Assembly: GCA_025361485.1 (NCBI GenBank)
Contig: JANYLA010000011.1
Coordinates: 1-41,674 of the forward strand
Direction: 5' to 3'
From: Bacteroidales bacterium
Lineage (GTDB): Bacteria > Bacteroidota > Bacteroidia > Bacteroidales > Tenuifilaceae
Length of the DNA stretch: 41,674 bases
In this document: one piece after another, positions 33,717 through 41,674 of the stretch
How the letters are laid out: each line of letters opens with the position of its first letter
Numbering within the stretch: the first letter of the stretch is position 1
Made by a program: the position numbers and the translations under genes
Notes under the pieces: model-generated
The model's input: the letters and a program-made list of their open reading frames with translations, nothing else
Told to the model about the DNA's origin: nothing
The model's database searches: none

Positions 33717-35459
33717 TTGAAAAAAAATATTGTAAGTGTTTTACTACCCTTGGTACTAATCGTAGTAATGCTAAATACTGGTTGTAAGAAAGAAAATCCC
33801 ACAACTGCACCAACCATAACCACCTCGGCGGTAAGTAGTATTGGTACAACCTATGCTAATTGTGGTGGGGTAATAACCTCGGCTGGAGGTGAACAGCTCA
33901 CCGCGCAAGGATTATGCTGGGGAACAACTGAAAATCCAACCATTTCAGGTTCAAAAAAAGTGGATGATTCTGGTTTAAGAACCTTTTCTTTAACTATCAC
34001 TGGATTATCCGAAGGAACAACTTACCATGCCAGAGCTTACGCCACTAACTCTAAAGGAACAGCATACGGGGCGGATGTCAATTTTACGACAACGCTTATC
34101 CCTGCTCCTACCATAACCACAACAGCAATATCGTCTATTACATATACAACAGCATCAAGCGGAGGCGTTATAACTGTATACGGAGGCGTTGTTATTACTG
34201 CCAAAGGGGTGTGCTGGAGTACAACGGCTAATCCAACCACTGCCGATTCAAAGACCACCGATGGTGAGGGAGGCGAAAGTTTTGTAAGTAGTATTACGGG
34301 GCTAACCGACGGTACCGCATATCATGCTAGGGCTTATGCCATTAGCGCAAAAGGTACAACATACGGTGCAGATGTACCTTTTACCACCTTGCTTATACCA
34401 ACGGGTGCTCCTACCTTAACGACAACTGCAATATCTGCTATTTCGTTTACAACAGCAACTAGTGGTGGTACTGTAATTTCCAATGGTGGTGTTGCTATTA
34501 CTGCAAAAGGTATTTGCTGGAGCACTTCTGCAAACCCAACAATTGCAGATTCAAAAACTAACGAGGGAGCAGGTTCTGCTAGTTTTGTTAGTAATATGAC
34601 TAATTTAGCTTCTAGCACTTACTATCATGTTAGAGCATACGCCACAAACACTGTGGGCACTTCCTATGGGAGCGATGTTTTGTTTACAACTACGAAAGTT
34701 GTATCGACGGCAGAAGAAGAAATTCTTTTAGGAAATCCTAGTGGGGCAACAACAAATACTTTAACCCCCGATAACTACTTAATGGTTAAAGATCAGTACA
34801 CCTTATCGTATAGTAGTGCAAAACGTACTATGAACTGGACCAGTTGGCATCTATTTTCAGGTGATATCGGAAGCGCTCCACGTCAAGATGATTTTAGAGC
34901 GGATGCAACACTTCCTTCTGGTTGGTATCAAGTAACCCAGTACGATTATTCATTTGCAACCTATGGATTTGAACGGGGTCACATGTGCCCATCAGCTGAT
35001 AGAACCTCTTCTATTGCATATAATTCCGCCTCATTTTTAATGACAAATATGATTCCTCAGGCTCCAAACAACAACGGAATAACATGGGGTGGTCTTGAGG
35101 ACTATACTAGAAGCCTTGTTAACGCAGGCAGCGAAGTTTATATTATTGCAGGGCCAAACGGACAGGGTGGAACGAGCGATAAAGGAACTTTTAACACTGT
35201 TAACGCAAACGTAGTTGTACCTGCCTTTACATGGAAAGTTGTAGTTGTGCTTTCGAATGGGAACGATGATATAAATCGTATCACCACTGCTACCCGCGTA
35301 ATTGCAGTTAAGATGCCAAACACACAATCCATCGGTTCGAATTGGAGAGATTACCGGGTAAGCGTTGATGCGCTTGAAACTCTTACAGGTTATGATTTTC
35401 TTTCGAATGTTCCAGCAGGAGTTCAAAACGTAATTGAAGCGGTTACAGATAATCTTTAA
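33717..35459 (+). CDS. NUC-family endonuclease lipoprotein with three Fn3-like repeats
   Basis: This 580-aa protein starts at a TTG; no ATG lies between the preceding in-frame stop (33702) and the signal peptide, which needs this start. It has a lipoprotein signal peptide with cleavage before Cys23 (LNTGC, then KKE). Three Fn3-like repeats of about 95 residues follow (31-126, 130-224, 231-326), each with a GLCW/GVCWS/GICWS core and a YHARAYA-type strand. The C-terminal 240 residues are a DNA/RNA non-specific endonuclease domain: ERGHM (His422 general base), TNMIPQAPNNN (Asn444 metal ligand), and WGGLE. Such nucleases cut extracellular nucleic acid for phosphate and nucleosides. It is probably anchored on the outer membrane and exposed. 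A strong terminator follows. Confidence 0.9.
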   Translation: MKKNIVSVLLPLVLIVVMLNTGCKKENPTTAPTITTSAVSSIGTTYANCGGVITSAGGEQLTAQGLCWGTTENPTISGSKKVDDSGLRTFSLTITGLSEGTTYHARAYATNSKGTAYGADVNFTTTLIPAPTITTTAISSITYTTASSGGVITVYGGVVITAKGVCWSTTANPTTADSKTTDGEGGESFVSSITGLTDGTAYHARAYAISAKGTTYGADVPFTTLLIPTGAPTLTTTAISAISFTTATSGGTVISNGGVAITAKGICWSTSANPTIADSKTNEGAGSASFVSNMTNLASSTYYHVRAYATNTVGTSYGSDVLFTTTKVVSTAEEEILLGNPSGATTNTLTPDNYLMVKDQYTLSYSSAKRTMNWTSWHLFSGDIGSAPRQDDFRADATLPSGWYQVTQYDYSFATYGFERGHMCPSADRTSSIAYNSASFLMTNMIPQAPNNNGITWGGLEDYTRSLVNAGSEVYIIAGPNGQGGTSDKGTFNTVNANVVVPAFTWKVVVVLSNGNDDINRITTATRVIAVKMPNTQSIGSNWRDYRVSVDALETLTGYDFLSNVPAGVQNVIEAVTDNL

Positions 35460-35486
35460 AAGAACTTTTCTCATATTCATTACCAA

Positions 35487-35522
35487 AAAGGAGTACCTGT
35501 AATGCAGGTACTCCTTTGTTTT
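35487..35522. terminator. Bidirectional-type terminator between convergent genes
   Basis: A perfect 13-bp stem (aaaggagtacctg, 35487-35499, with 35505-35517) and 5-nt loop is followed by gttttaaa on the plus strand, and by a T5 run on the minus strand. It lies between the endonuclease gene and the convergent 1164-aa gene. Confidence 0.85.
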
Positions 35523-35613
35523 AAACGAATTTATTCTCCCCTGATTGATTAATAAAACCGTTTTAAAAAATTCTTTCTACTGTGTACTATTTGCCTACTG
35601 TGGTGAACAATCC

Positions 35614-38600
35614 CTAAAATACTGCTCTCACCTCCATGCTGCCAGTGTGCACAAAATTACCAGTTGATACGTATCGGCCATTATAGCCGATGTTCATCTC
35701 AAAATAGGTCGATATCTTTCTCCTATAATTAAGTTCCCAAGTAGCATTCGTGCCGGGTTTAAACCCTTTTAAAAACTCATACTCCAGTGGTGTACCCATG
35801 TTACCGTTAAAATCTAGCCTTGATAAATCTGATTTGATATTAATCCACGATTTACTTCGTAGGCTGTAGCTCATCTCTGCCGAGAAGGTCTGCATTTTAT
35901 TAACCTCCACTCCTAAAGTATTATCGGCATATTCGTATTCATAACCCAGCTCAACGTTAAACCCCAAAATGCCCGAATATCTTAATTTTACAGAAGGAGT
36001 ATTCCTCTTAATATTGAAGTTCCTTTGCTGAAAAAATTCCGATTCTTGAATCTTTCTTTCTACAAGATAGTTTAGCCTAATGCTGAACCCCGATGGTATT
36101 CCAACCCATACAATTATCTGGTTGCTTCCATTATTAGTCAATTCATATCCATTGGCCTGAAGCCCTTTTGAAATTGAACTGCTATTTACCCACTCAACTC
36201 CAAATGCCCTGCTATATCTATTGAATGCAATTGAGTTTCGGTAGTTCTCGGTAATGCTAACCAGATTTGTGTCGTAAACATCACGCTTCAAGGGATTTAT
36301 TGATTTTTCAAAATCAATAAAGCGATTCTTTTGCCTTGAACTAAAGGAGAATTGGTTTGAGAGTTTTTTTATAAAAATACTAAAGGTTGATGTATCCTTA
36401 ATCAGGTTTTCGGTTCGAATGTCGAACTGCGTATTAAGTGCATTATTGTTTACTGAGATATACTGATTTGAGGGGAGATTAATCCGGATATACTTTGCCT
36501 CATCCTTAAAGGCAGCAATTTCGAATTCATCCAACTCCTTAATTCCGTTGGCATTATAATCGTTCCAGGTAAAAACGCCCTGTCCTGCAGGGACCTCAAC
36601 ATAGTAGAATTGATATTTAGGTTCAAGCCCGCTTCCAATCTCATAACCTAGGTTAGCAGTGATAAAACCTTTGGCAATTGCAAAATAGTAATCGAGTCGG
36701 CCCAAAAGGGTATTCTCCCTTTTTATTGTTTTTGAGAGCGAGGAATCAACAGGATTAAATAAGCGATACCCTGCATACAAATTTAGCCTGCTATTCTGGC
36801 TCCTTGCCAGTCGAACTTTAACTCCAAAATCCTGTGAGTATGAATGTAATCTAAGCAAGCTGTCGGGCGATTTCCAATCCTTGCGATATTTATACATAAA
36901 ACCAACCATTCTTGGAAGAGAGTCTGGCAATCCAATCCCAAACTCCGATTGAATCCATCGGAAACTGCTTGGCAAAGACCTCTCGGAATAAGCCATCCGT
37001 TGGCTGTTATCCTCCCCCTCTAATTTAATCCCTGCAATAATTTTATATAATGAGATTTCCGTTTTTATCCTTATCCTATTAAATTGCGAAGATTTTAACG
37101 AATCGGAAGATACCAAATTGCTAAACGCTACTTCATTGTTTAATCTTGAGGTTTTATAAACTCCGTTTATACTATTTCTAAACCCTTTGTAATCGTCACC
37201 AATTCTCAATCCCTGTGATATTCCTGAAATTGCCCATCTGCTCGATCTGTATCCAAAACCTCCCGACAGCTCTTTCTCATCTCCCCCGTTTAATAAATGG
37301 CTAATGTTCCAATCGCGCTCAAACTCAACGGGTCGATACCTATCTACAAAGGTAAAGTTCGTTGATGTAACCGATCCACTCCCAAAAATCCAGGCGCTTC
37401 GGATGGAATCATTTGTAAGACTCTTCTTAAAACCAATCCGAAAGGCTTCACCAACATCGTTGCTTTTATCTATTGATGAGAATGTATTGATATCGTTGCG
37501 GCTAACAGCAACCTCGGAGGTTATAAAATCGGTGTTGGAAAGCTTCCTCTCAGCAGCGATAGTTGCCATCTGCTTACGTTTTGGAGTCACTAAATATTTT
37601 ACAGGTTCGTAGCTGCCAGATGGCATGCCATTCTTGGGTGCAACCCATCGGTAAACGCTGCCGTTTGCGCTGCTGTACTCCGGGATGTAATTCCCTTTCC
37701 CTTCGCCTAAATATGAAAAATTAACAACGAAATGCGCAGATGTTGGATTTGTTGAGTGCTGATATATGCGATATACATTACCGTTTACTGTCGTATCCTT
37801 TTTTTCATACATGATTTTGTCGGAATTGAACTCCGATGAATCCACCTGAGGGATATATGCCCGATCAATTCTATCGCCAATCCCCTTAAGCATTTCAATC
37901 TGATCACTACTCATATCCTGATCGACAGGCTGATTTTTGCTATCCTGCTCCGAAAACGCGTTAACCCGAATGGTCGTTTTACCAATTTTCTGCTCAACCC
38001 CCGATGTAACTACAAATCGGGCATAGCTGCGTTCAGAATATTCAAATTCAATGCTAATGCGGCTGCTTCCTACTATGCGCATCATCGGAGTAAAGTTCAG
38101 CTCCGCTGTATTATAATCTATGGTATACTGATTCGTTTCCCCTCTAATCAATAATGTTCCATCAATATAAACCCTTTCACTGCCCGCTATTACGATGATA
38201 TACGTTTCACCATCCATTCCTGTAAGCTTATAGGGACCTTGATTACCCTCAACTCCAATAAATGTGTTTCGCGAAAACTTCCCTTTGGCAACAGATGCTG
38301 AAGCTTGAATACGCGTAGAATCATCTTTTGATGAAAAATCGTTGTGTATTGATAGCGCCAACCCTTGCACATTCCGGTTATAACTTAGAAAGCTATTCGC
38401 TCTTGAATGGATTTCAACATCTCCTGCTTCAACCTGAAATTTTGAAGTATAAGCCCTGAGGTAGATCCTGTCAAACTCGTCGAGACGCTGGGTATTACCT
38501 TGCGGTTGAAAAGGAATTGTTTTATCAGATATTGCCCCTTCGATATTGATATTATTATCGATCATTCCGCTTATTTGGAGATTAAGCCCAGAACTCACCA

Positions 38601-39108
38601 CTGCATCCTGATTATTACCAAAACTTATTCCCCTTGAAATACTTCCTGATGTTTCAATATTATCACCGAAAGGTTTTGGAGTCAAAGTGTTTACAATGTA
38701 CCTCATAGGTGACGATCCTAAAAGGCTATCTGATGAAATTAATTTTCCCTTATCCTTATAGAAGTATTCTTTTGAAAATGATATCGGAAAGACTCTGTAA
38801 ATAACTGTAATGCTTTTATAATCTGTTTTCCTAAACATTTGGCTAGGAATAAGTAAGGCTTTTGAAAGGTTGATTGTGTAATAGGTAGAATCAATAATTT
38901 TACCCTTTTCATCAACAATAAAACAAGAATTAGGAATAATGCTAAGCGTATCGAGTTTAATCGTATCAGAAATCGCGGTGTATTTTTTTAAACGCTTATT
39001 ACTGTAGGTCTGGGCAAATACTCCAACACCTAGTAAAGAAAAAAACGCTATATGGATTAATCGGTACAAACGCTTTCTAATATTAATAACGAAGGCTCTA
39101 AAGTACAC
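35614..39108 (-). CDS. Large outer-membrane beta-barrel-like protein, unknown function
   Basis: This 1164-aa protein has an N-terminal signal peptide (about residues 12-33, ending FAQ). The N-terminal 150 residues form a soluble region; a segment SGSISRGISFGNNQDAVVSSG marks the start of a long beta-strand-rich part. Strands alternate polar and hydrophobic residues to the end, and the last residue is an aromatic (AVF), as in outer-membrane barrels. It lacks a TonB plug and box. Recurring segments such as RLDEFDRIYLRAYTSKFQVEAGD and RISIEFEYSERSYARF suggest repeated barrel strands. I do not recognise a named family and cannot assign a substrate. It is divergent from waaA, with which it shares a 280-nt gap, but functional linkage to lipopolysaccharide is only a guess. 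Confidence 0.75.
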   Translation of the reverse strand: MYFRAFVINIRKRLYRLIHIAFFSLLGVGVFAQTYSNKRLKKYTAISDTIKLDTLSIIPNSCFIVDEKGKIIDSTYYTINLSKALLIPSQMFRKTDYKSITVIYRVFPISFSKEYFYKDKGKLISSDSLLGSSPMRYIVNTLTPKPFGDNIETSGSISRGISFGNNQDAVVSSGLNLQISGMIDNNINIEGAISDKTIPFQPQGNTQRLDEFDRIYLRAYTSKFQVEAGDVEIHSRANSFLSYNRNVQGLALSIHNDFSSKDDSTRIQASASVAKGKFSRNTFIGVEGNQGPYKLTGMDGETYIIVIAGSERVYIDGTLLIRGETNQYTIDYNTAELNFTPMMRIVGSSRISIEFEYSERSYARFVVTSGVEQKIGKTTIRVNAFSEQDSKNQPVDQDMSSDQIEMLKGIGDRIDRAYIPQVDSSEFNSDKIMYEKKDTTVNGNVYRIYQHSTNPTSAHFVVNFSYLGEGKGNYIPEYSSANGSVYRWVAPKNGMPSGSYEPVKYLVTPKRKQMATIAAERKLSNTDFITSEVAVSRNDINTFSSIDKSNDVGEAFRIGFKKSLTNDSIRSAWIFGSGSVTSTNFTFVDRYRPVEFERDWNISHLLNGGDEKELSGGFGYRSSRWAISGISQGLRIGDDYKGFRNSINGVYKTSRLNNEVAFSNLVSSDSLKSSQFNRIRIKTEISLYKIIAGIKLEGEDNSQRMAYSERSLPSSFRWIQSEFGIGLPDSLPRMVGFMYKYRKDWKSPDSLLRLHSYSQDFGVKVRLARSQNSRLNLYAGYRLFNPVDSSLSKTIKRENTLLGRLDYYFAIAKGFITANLGYEIGSGLEPKYQFYYVEVPAGQGVFTWNDYNANGIKELDEFEIAAFKDEAKYIRINLPSNQYISVNNNALNTQFDIRTENLIKDTSTFSIFIKKLSNQFSFSSRQKNRFIDFEKSINPLKRDVYDTNLVSITENYRNSIAFNRYSRAFGVEWVNSSSISKGLQANGYELTNNGSNQIIVWVGIPSGFSIRLNYLVERKIQESEFFQQRNFNIKRNTPSVKLRYSGILGFNVELGYEYEYADNTLGVEVNKMQTFSAEMSYSLRSKSWINIKSDLSRLDFNGNMGTPLEYEFLKGFKPGTNATWELNYRRKISTYFEMNIGYNGRYVSTGNFVHTGSMEVRAVF

Positions 39109-39255
39109 TCATTTTTCATGAATTTAACCCTTTTAGAGCAATCTGTAAAAATAGAAAAAGAAGGACTCTGAGAACTCCCTTGAATGCTGATGTAAGCAGG
39201 AGAAGCAATGAGTAGAAGAATAGAATTATCAATTTATACTTTGTTCTTCTCTTCT

Positions 39256-39282
39256 CAGTGTTCTCTGTGTCTCCGTGGTGCC
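39256..39282. repeat. Half copy of the 'cacagag' repeat family
   Basis: The sequence cagtgttctctgtgtctccg and following bases match the right arm of the 7064-7193 element. The matching left arm is absent or too degraded to recognise (possibly the ggactctgagaac stretch near 39163). It lies upstream of waaA. Confidence 0.6.
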
Positions 39283-39338
39283 TAATTCGTATTTAAACAC
39301 AAAACATTAAAAATAAAAACGAAATGTTAAAAAGTTTT

Positions 39339-39370
39339 ATTGTGAATGTAGAGTACAGGAAGTAAATTTG
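39339..39370 (+). promoter_or_regulatory. Promoter of waaA
   Basis: ttg (39340-39342) is followed by a 20-nt spacer and taaatttg (39363-39370), an exact match to the Bacteroidota consensus TTG-N19-21-TAnnTTTG. It lies 18 nt before the ATG at 39389. A TTG at 39368, which could be misread as the start codon, is part of the -7 box. Confidence 0.65.
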
Positions 39371-39388
39371 CAACCTAATAAAGTACGA

Positions 39389-40618
39389 ATGGTATTTCTT
39401 TATAATCTAGGAATCAGAATTTATCAACTCCTTGTAGCAATTGTCTCTATATTTAATAGTAAGGCACGCCTTTTCAGAAATGGACGCAAGGGTTGGGAAA
39501 AACACCTGCGTAAATCAATAAAAGAGAATGATCGAATTGTTTGGTTTCATTGCGCCTCGCTAGGTGAGTTTGAGCAGGGTCGTCCAGTAATTGAGGCGTT
39601 TAAGCTAAAATACCCCGATGTTAAGATTCTCTTAACGTTCTTTTCACCATCGGGTTATGAGGTTAGGAAGAATTACACCGGAGCCGATTATATATTCTAC
39701 TTACCGCTCGATACCTACTTGAACGCAAAACGCTTTATTGATATTGCCAACCCAATTGCTGCTATATTTGTAAAGTATGAGTTTTGGTACTTTTACCTTA
39801 ATCAGCTGAAAAAAAGACAGATTCCTACTTATGTAATATCAGCCATTTTTCGAAACGATCAGGTCTTCTTCAAATTTTATGGTGGATGGTACCGTAAGTT
39901 TCTCTTCCACTTTCAGCATCTTTTCGTTCAAAACGAAAAATCAAAGGAGTTACTCGCCAGCATTGGTGTAAACAATGTTACAGTAGCCGGTGATACCCGG
40001 TTCGACAGAGTTATAGCAAATGCAAAGGCTGCAAAGATTATCCCGCTAATTGAACAATTTTCGGCAAATTCAAATGTACTAGTTGCCGGCAGCACTTGGC
40101 CAAAGGATGAGGATCTACTTATTGAATACTTTAAAACAAACACCCATAACCTTAAGCTAATTATTGCGCCACACGAAATACATAACCAAAATATAGAAAA
40201 ACTCCGAGAAAAATTTGGTGTAAGTTCATTACGATTCACTCAACCCAACGAAAGTGATCTTGGCGAAGCGAGAATCCTTATTATTGATACTATAGGAATT
40301 TTATCTTCAGTTTATCGCTATGGCACAGCGGCTTATATTGGAGGGGGATTTGGCGTTGGAATCCACAACACCCTCGAAGCGGCAGTATTTGGAATACCTG
40401 TTCTATTTGGTCCAAACTACCAGCGATTCCAAGAAGCCCTTGAACTAATTGAAATCGGAGCGGCAATTTCGATAAGCGACAACAACCAATTTGCCAGCGC
40501 TATGAATCAATTCATTACTACTGAAAACGAACTTCAAAGGGTTAAAGAAATATCATCGAATTTCTTCTCGAATAAGAAGGGAGCGACAAACACCATAATT
40601 GAAAAAATAATGCTGTAG
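39389..40618 (+). CDS. waaA: 3-deoxy-D-manno-octulosonic acid (Kdo) transferase
   Basis: This protein of about 409 aa transfers Kdo from CMP-Kdo to lipid A precursor, the first step of the lipopolysaccharide core, at the inner membrane. It has a membrane-inserted N-terminal helix (about residues 1-20; MVFLYNLGIRIYQLLVAIV). The GT-B motifs of family GT30 follow: VWFHCASLGEFEQGRP with the catalytic Glu, TFFSPSGYE, PLDTYLNAKRFI, KYEFWYFYL, and VAGDTRFDRV in the N-domain; AGSTWPKDE, APHEIH, IGGGFGVGIHNTLEAAVFGIPVLFGP in the C-domain. The start is the ATG at 39389, because a TTG at 39368 lies within the promoter's -7 box. Length is typical. It confirms that the organism makes Kdo-containing lipid A. 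Confidence 0.95.
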   Translation: MVFLYNLGIRIYQLLVAIVSIFNSKARLFRNGRKGWEKHLRKSIKENDRIVWFHCASLGEFEQGRPVIEAFKLKYPDVKILLTFFSPSGYEVRKNYTGADYIFYLPLDTYLNAKRFIDIANPIAAIFVKYEFWYFYLNQLKKRQIPTYVISAIFRNDQVFFKFYGGWYRKFLFHFQHLFVQNEKSKELLASIGVNNVTVAGDTRFDRVIANAKAAKIIPLIEQFSANSNVLVAGSTWPKDEDLLIEYFKTNTHNLKLIIAPHEIHNQNIEKLREKFGVSSLRFTQPNESDLGEARILIIDTIGILSSVYRYGTAAYIGGGFGVGIHNTLEAAVFGIPVLFGPNYQRFQEALELIEIGAAISISDNNQFASAMNQFITTENELQRVKEISSNFFSNKKGATNTIIEKIML

Positions 40619-40873
40619 TTTTAAACATTCGTTTCATTTTTGCTAGACGTATTTTCTATTTTATAGTTTTAAATTGCGTTTTTATTCCTTTTTTGAATAT
40701 TGTGTATATTATTAATGTCTGCTTAATATTTAGAACACTCTTTACGGTTAAATTTACCCTGTTTGATCAAGAGTAAAATTCACTAAGTATTTAATAAACA
40801 AACCGTTTAAACATTTTCAATAATTCTATAACCAAACTCTATTTTTACATAATAACCTAAACAAATCTGTATT
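40619..40873. other. Intergenic gap of 255 nt, nothing recognised
   Basis: AT-rich sequence between waaA and the TonB-receptor gene. I see no ORF, no clear hairpin terminator and no exact promoter box. Confidence 0.5.
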
Positions 40874-41674
40874 ATGATTCGAACTCTTAGAAAACTGCTG
40901 TTAATCCTAACCTTAACGGGGATTACCAGTTTATCCTATTCGCAAGCCATTGTGAAGGGAGTTATTAAAGATGCAACGACTAGTGAAACACTAATTGGTG
41001 CTTCAGTAATAGTTAAAGGAACTACATCGGGTGTATCTGCTGATGCTAATGGTAGTTTCTCTTTTCCAACAACCGCGGGAAAGAAAACAATGGTTGTTCA
41101 GTTCATCGGATATGCCTCAAAGGAAATTGAAGTAAATGCTAAAGATGGCGAAACAACCGACTTAGGAATTATTTTATTATCAAGTGATCAAATAAATATT
41201 GAGGAGTTAAAGGTCTTTGCTTCGGTCGCAGTTTCACGTAAAACACCTGTTGCCCTTTCGAAACTTGAACCCCTTCAAATTGAAGAAAAACTTGGGACTC
41301 AGGAATTCCCTGAGGTATTAAAATCAACACCTGGTGTTTATGCTACAAAAGGCGCAGGGGGATTTGGAGACTCTCGTATAAATTTGCGTGGTTTTGAGTC
41401 GGCCAATATTGCGGTTATGATTAACGGTGTTCCTGTAAACGATATGGAAAACGGCACTGTTTACTGGTCTAACTGGGCTGGGTTAAGCGATGTTACCCGT
41501 TCAATGCAGGTACAACGTGGATTAGGTGCCTCTAAGGTTGCTGCTCCATCGTTGGGTGGTTCAATAAATATTATAACCCGTTCTACCGATGCAAATAAAG
41601 GAGGTTCGGTAATGTATGGTATTGGAAGCGATGGTTTCACTAAAGTTGGATTTTCGGTTTCAACCGGGTTAACA
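40874..41674 (+). CDS. TonB-dependent receptor, 3' end cut by window edge
   Basis: The ATG at 40874 opens a frame that stays open to the window edge (267 codons seen). It has a signal peptide (about residues 1-23, ending SYSQ) and a carboxypeptidase-regulatory-like domain (about 25-110; VKGVIKDATTSETLIGASV, FIGYASKEIEV). The start of a TonB plug follows (about 128-235; EVLKSTPGVYATKGAGGFGD, INLRGFESANIAVMINGVP, SLGGSINIITR). The barrel lies beyond the window. This plug has the classical form with a clear RGF motif and differs from the receptor at 9257. A vitamin, metal-chelate or other ligand cannot be told apart from this portion. It seems to be separately transcribed from waaA. Confidence 0.92.
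   Translation, partial: MIRTLRKLLLILTLTGITSLSYSQAIVKGVIKDATTSETLIGASVIVKGTTSGVSADANGSFSFPTTAGKKTMVVQFIGYASKEIEVNAKDGETTDLGIILLSSDQINIEELKVFASVAVSRKTPVALSKLEPLQIEEKLGTQEFPEVLKSTPGVYATKGAGGFGDSRINLRGFESANIAVMINGVPVNDMENGTVYWSNWAGLSDVTRSMQVQRGLGASKVAAPSLGGSINIITRSTDANKGGSVMYGIGSDGFTKVGFSVSTGLT

Noticed and set aside
35331-35348. tRNA T-loop-like sequence (ggttcgaat)
   Set aside because: It lies inside the endonuclease coding frame, and no cloverleaf can be built around it.

Overview
The window is AT-rich DNA from a member of the Bacteroidota. The evidence is two TonB-dependent receptors with N-terminal carboxypeptidase-regulatory-like domains, a giant secreted protein ending in a type IX secretion (T9SS) sorting domain, several lipoproteins, a Kdo transferase, few strong Shine-Dalgarno sites, and promoter boxes that fit the Bacteroidota consensus (TTG, about 20 nt, TAnnTTTG). 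I cannot place it reliably below phylum level.

Layout. 1-2946: an exported FISUMP-domain protein and a membrane-bound PP2C (SpoIIE-type) phosphatase. 2943-7024: a three-gene minus-strand cluster (unfamiliar glycosyltransferase, MGDG-synthase/UgtP-like glycosyltransferase, metallophosphoesterase) divergent from phoU; the intergenic region holds a 39-bp hyphenated palindrome. 7334-14128: a CDF metal transporter, an OmpR-type response regulator whose phospho-acceptor Asp is Glu, a TonB-dependent receptor, and a lipoprotein with two Big_2 domains and a likely beta-helix. 14276-18900: an acyl ligase/carrier/PlsC fusion protein and, convergent to it, metG. 19048-23875: an S66 LD-carboxypeptidase, a DUF4412-like exported protein, YraN and MmcQ/YjbR family proteins, an unknown exported protein, and a small operon with an ECF sigma factor. 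23892-26653: an accessory islet bracketed and divided by three copies of one hairpin repeat; it holds a HEPN gene with an internal amber codon, its intact nucleotidyltransferase partner, an ORF6N protein, a small membrane protein that looks frameshifted, and an unknown 192-aa protein. 26720-35459: a 2157-aa T9SS substrate divergent from a NUC-family endonuclease lipoprotein; the two share the same Fn3-like module. 35614-41674: a 1164-aa outer-membrane protein, waaA, and the start of a second TonB-dependent receptor cut by the window edge.

How the genes may work together. The most coherent hypothesis is that 2943-7024 is a phosphate-linked membrane-lipid remodelling cassette. A phosphoesterase would release diacylglycerol from phospholipid and the glycosyltransferases would make glycolipid from it, next to the Pho regulator phoU. 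This resembles the PlcP/Agt pairs of Proteobacteria but has an extra unfamiliar glycosyltransferase. The lipid theme continues with the ligase/carrier/PlsC fusion and waaA. The second theme is surface nutrient capture: the receptor-lipoprotein pair, the nuclease lipoprotein, and the giant protein carrying lamin-tail and OB-fold modules of the kind found in extracellular nucleases. Dispersed inverted repeats of three sequence families occupy several gene-end intergenic regions.
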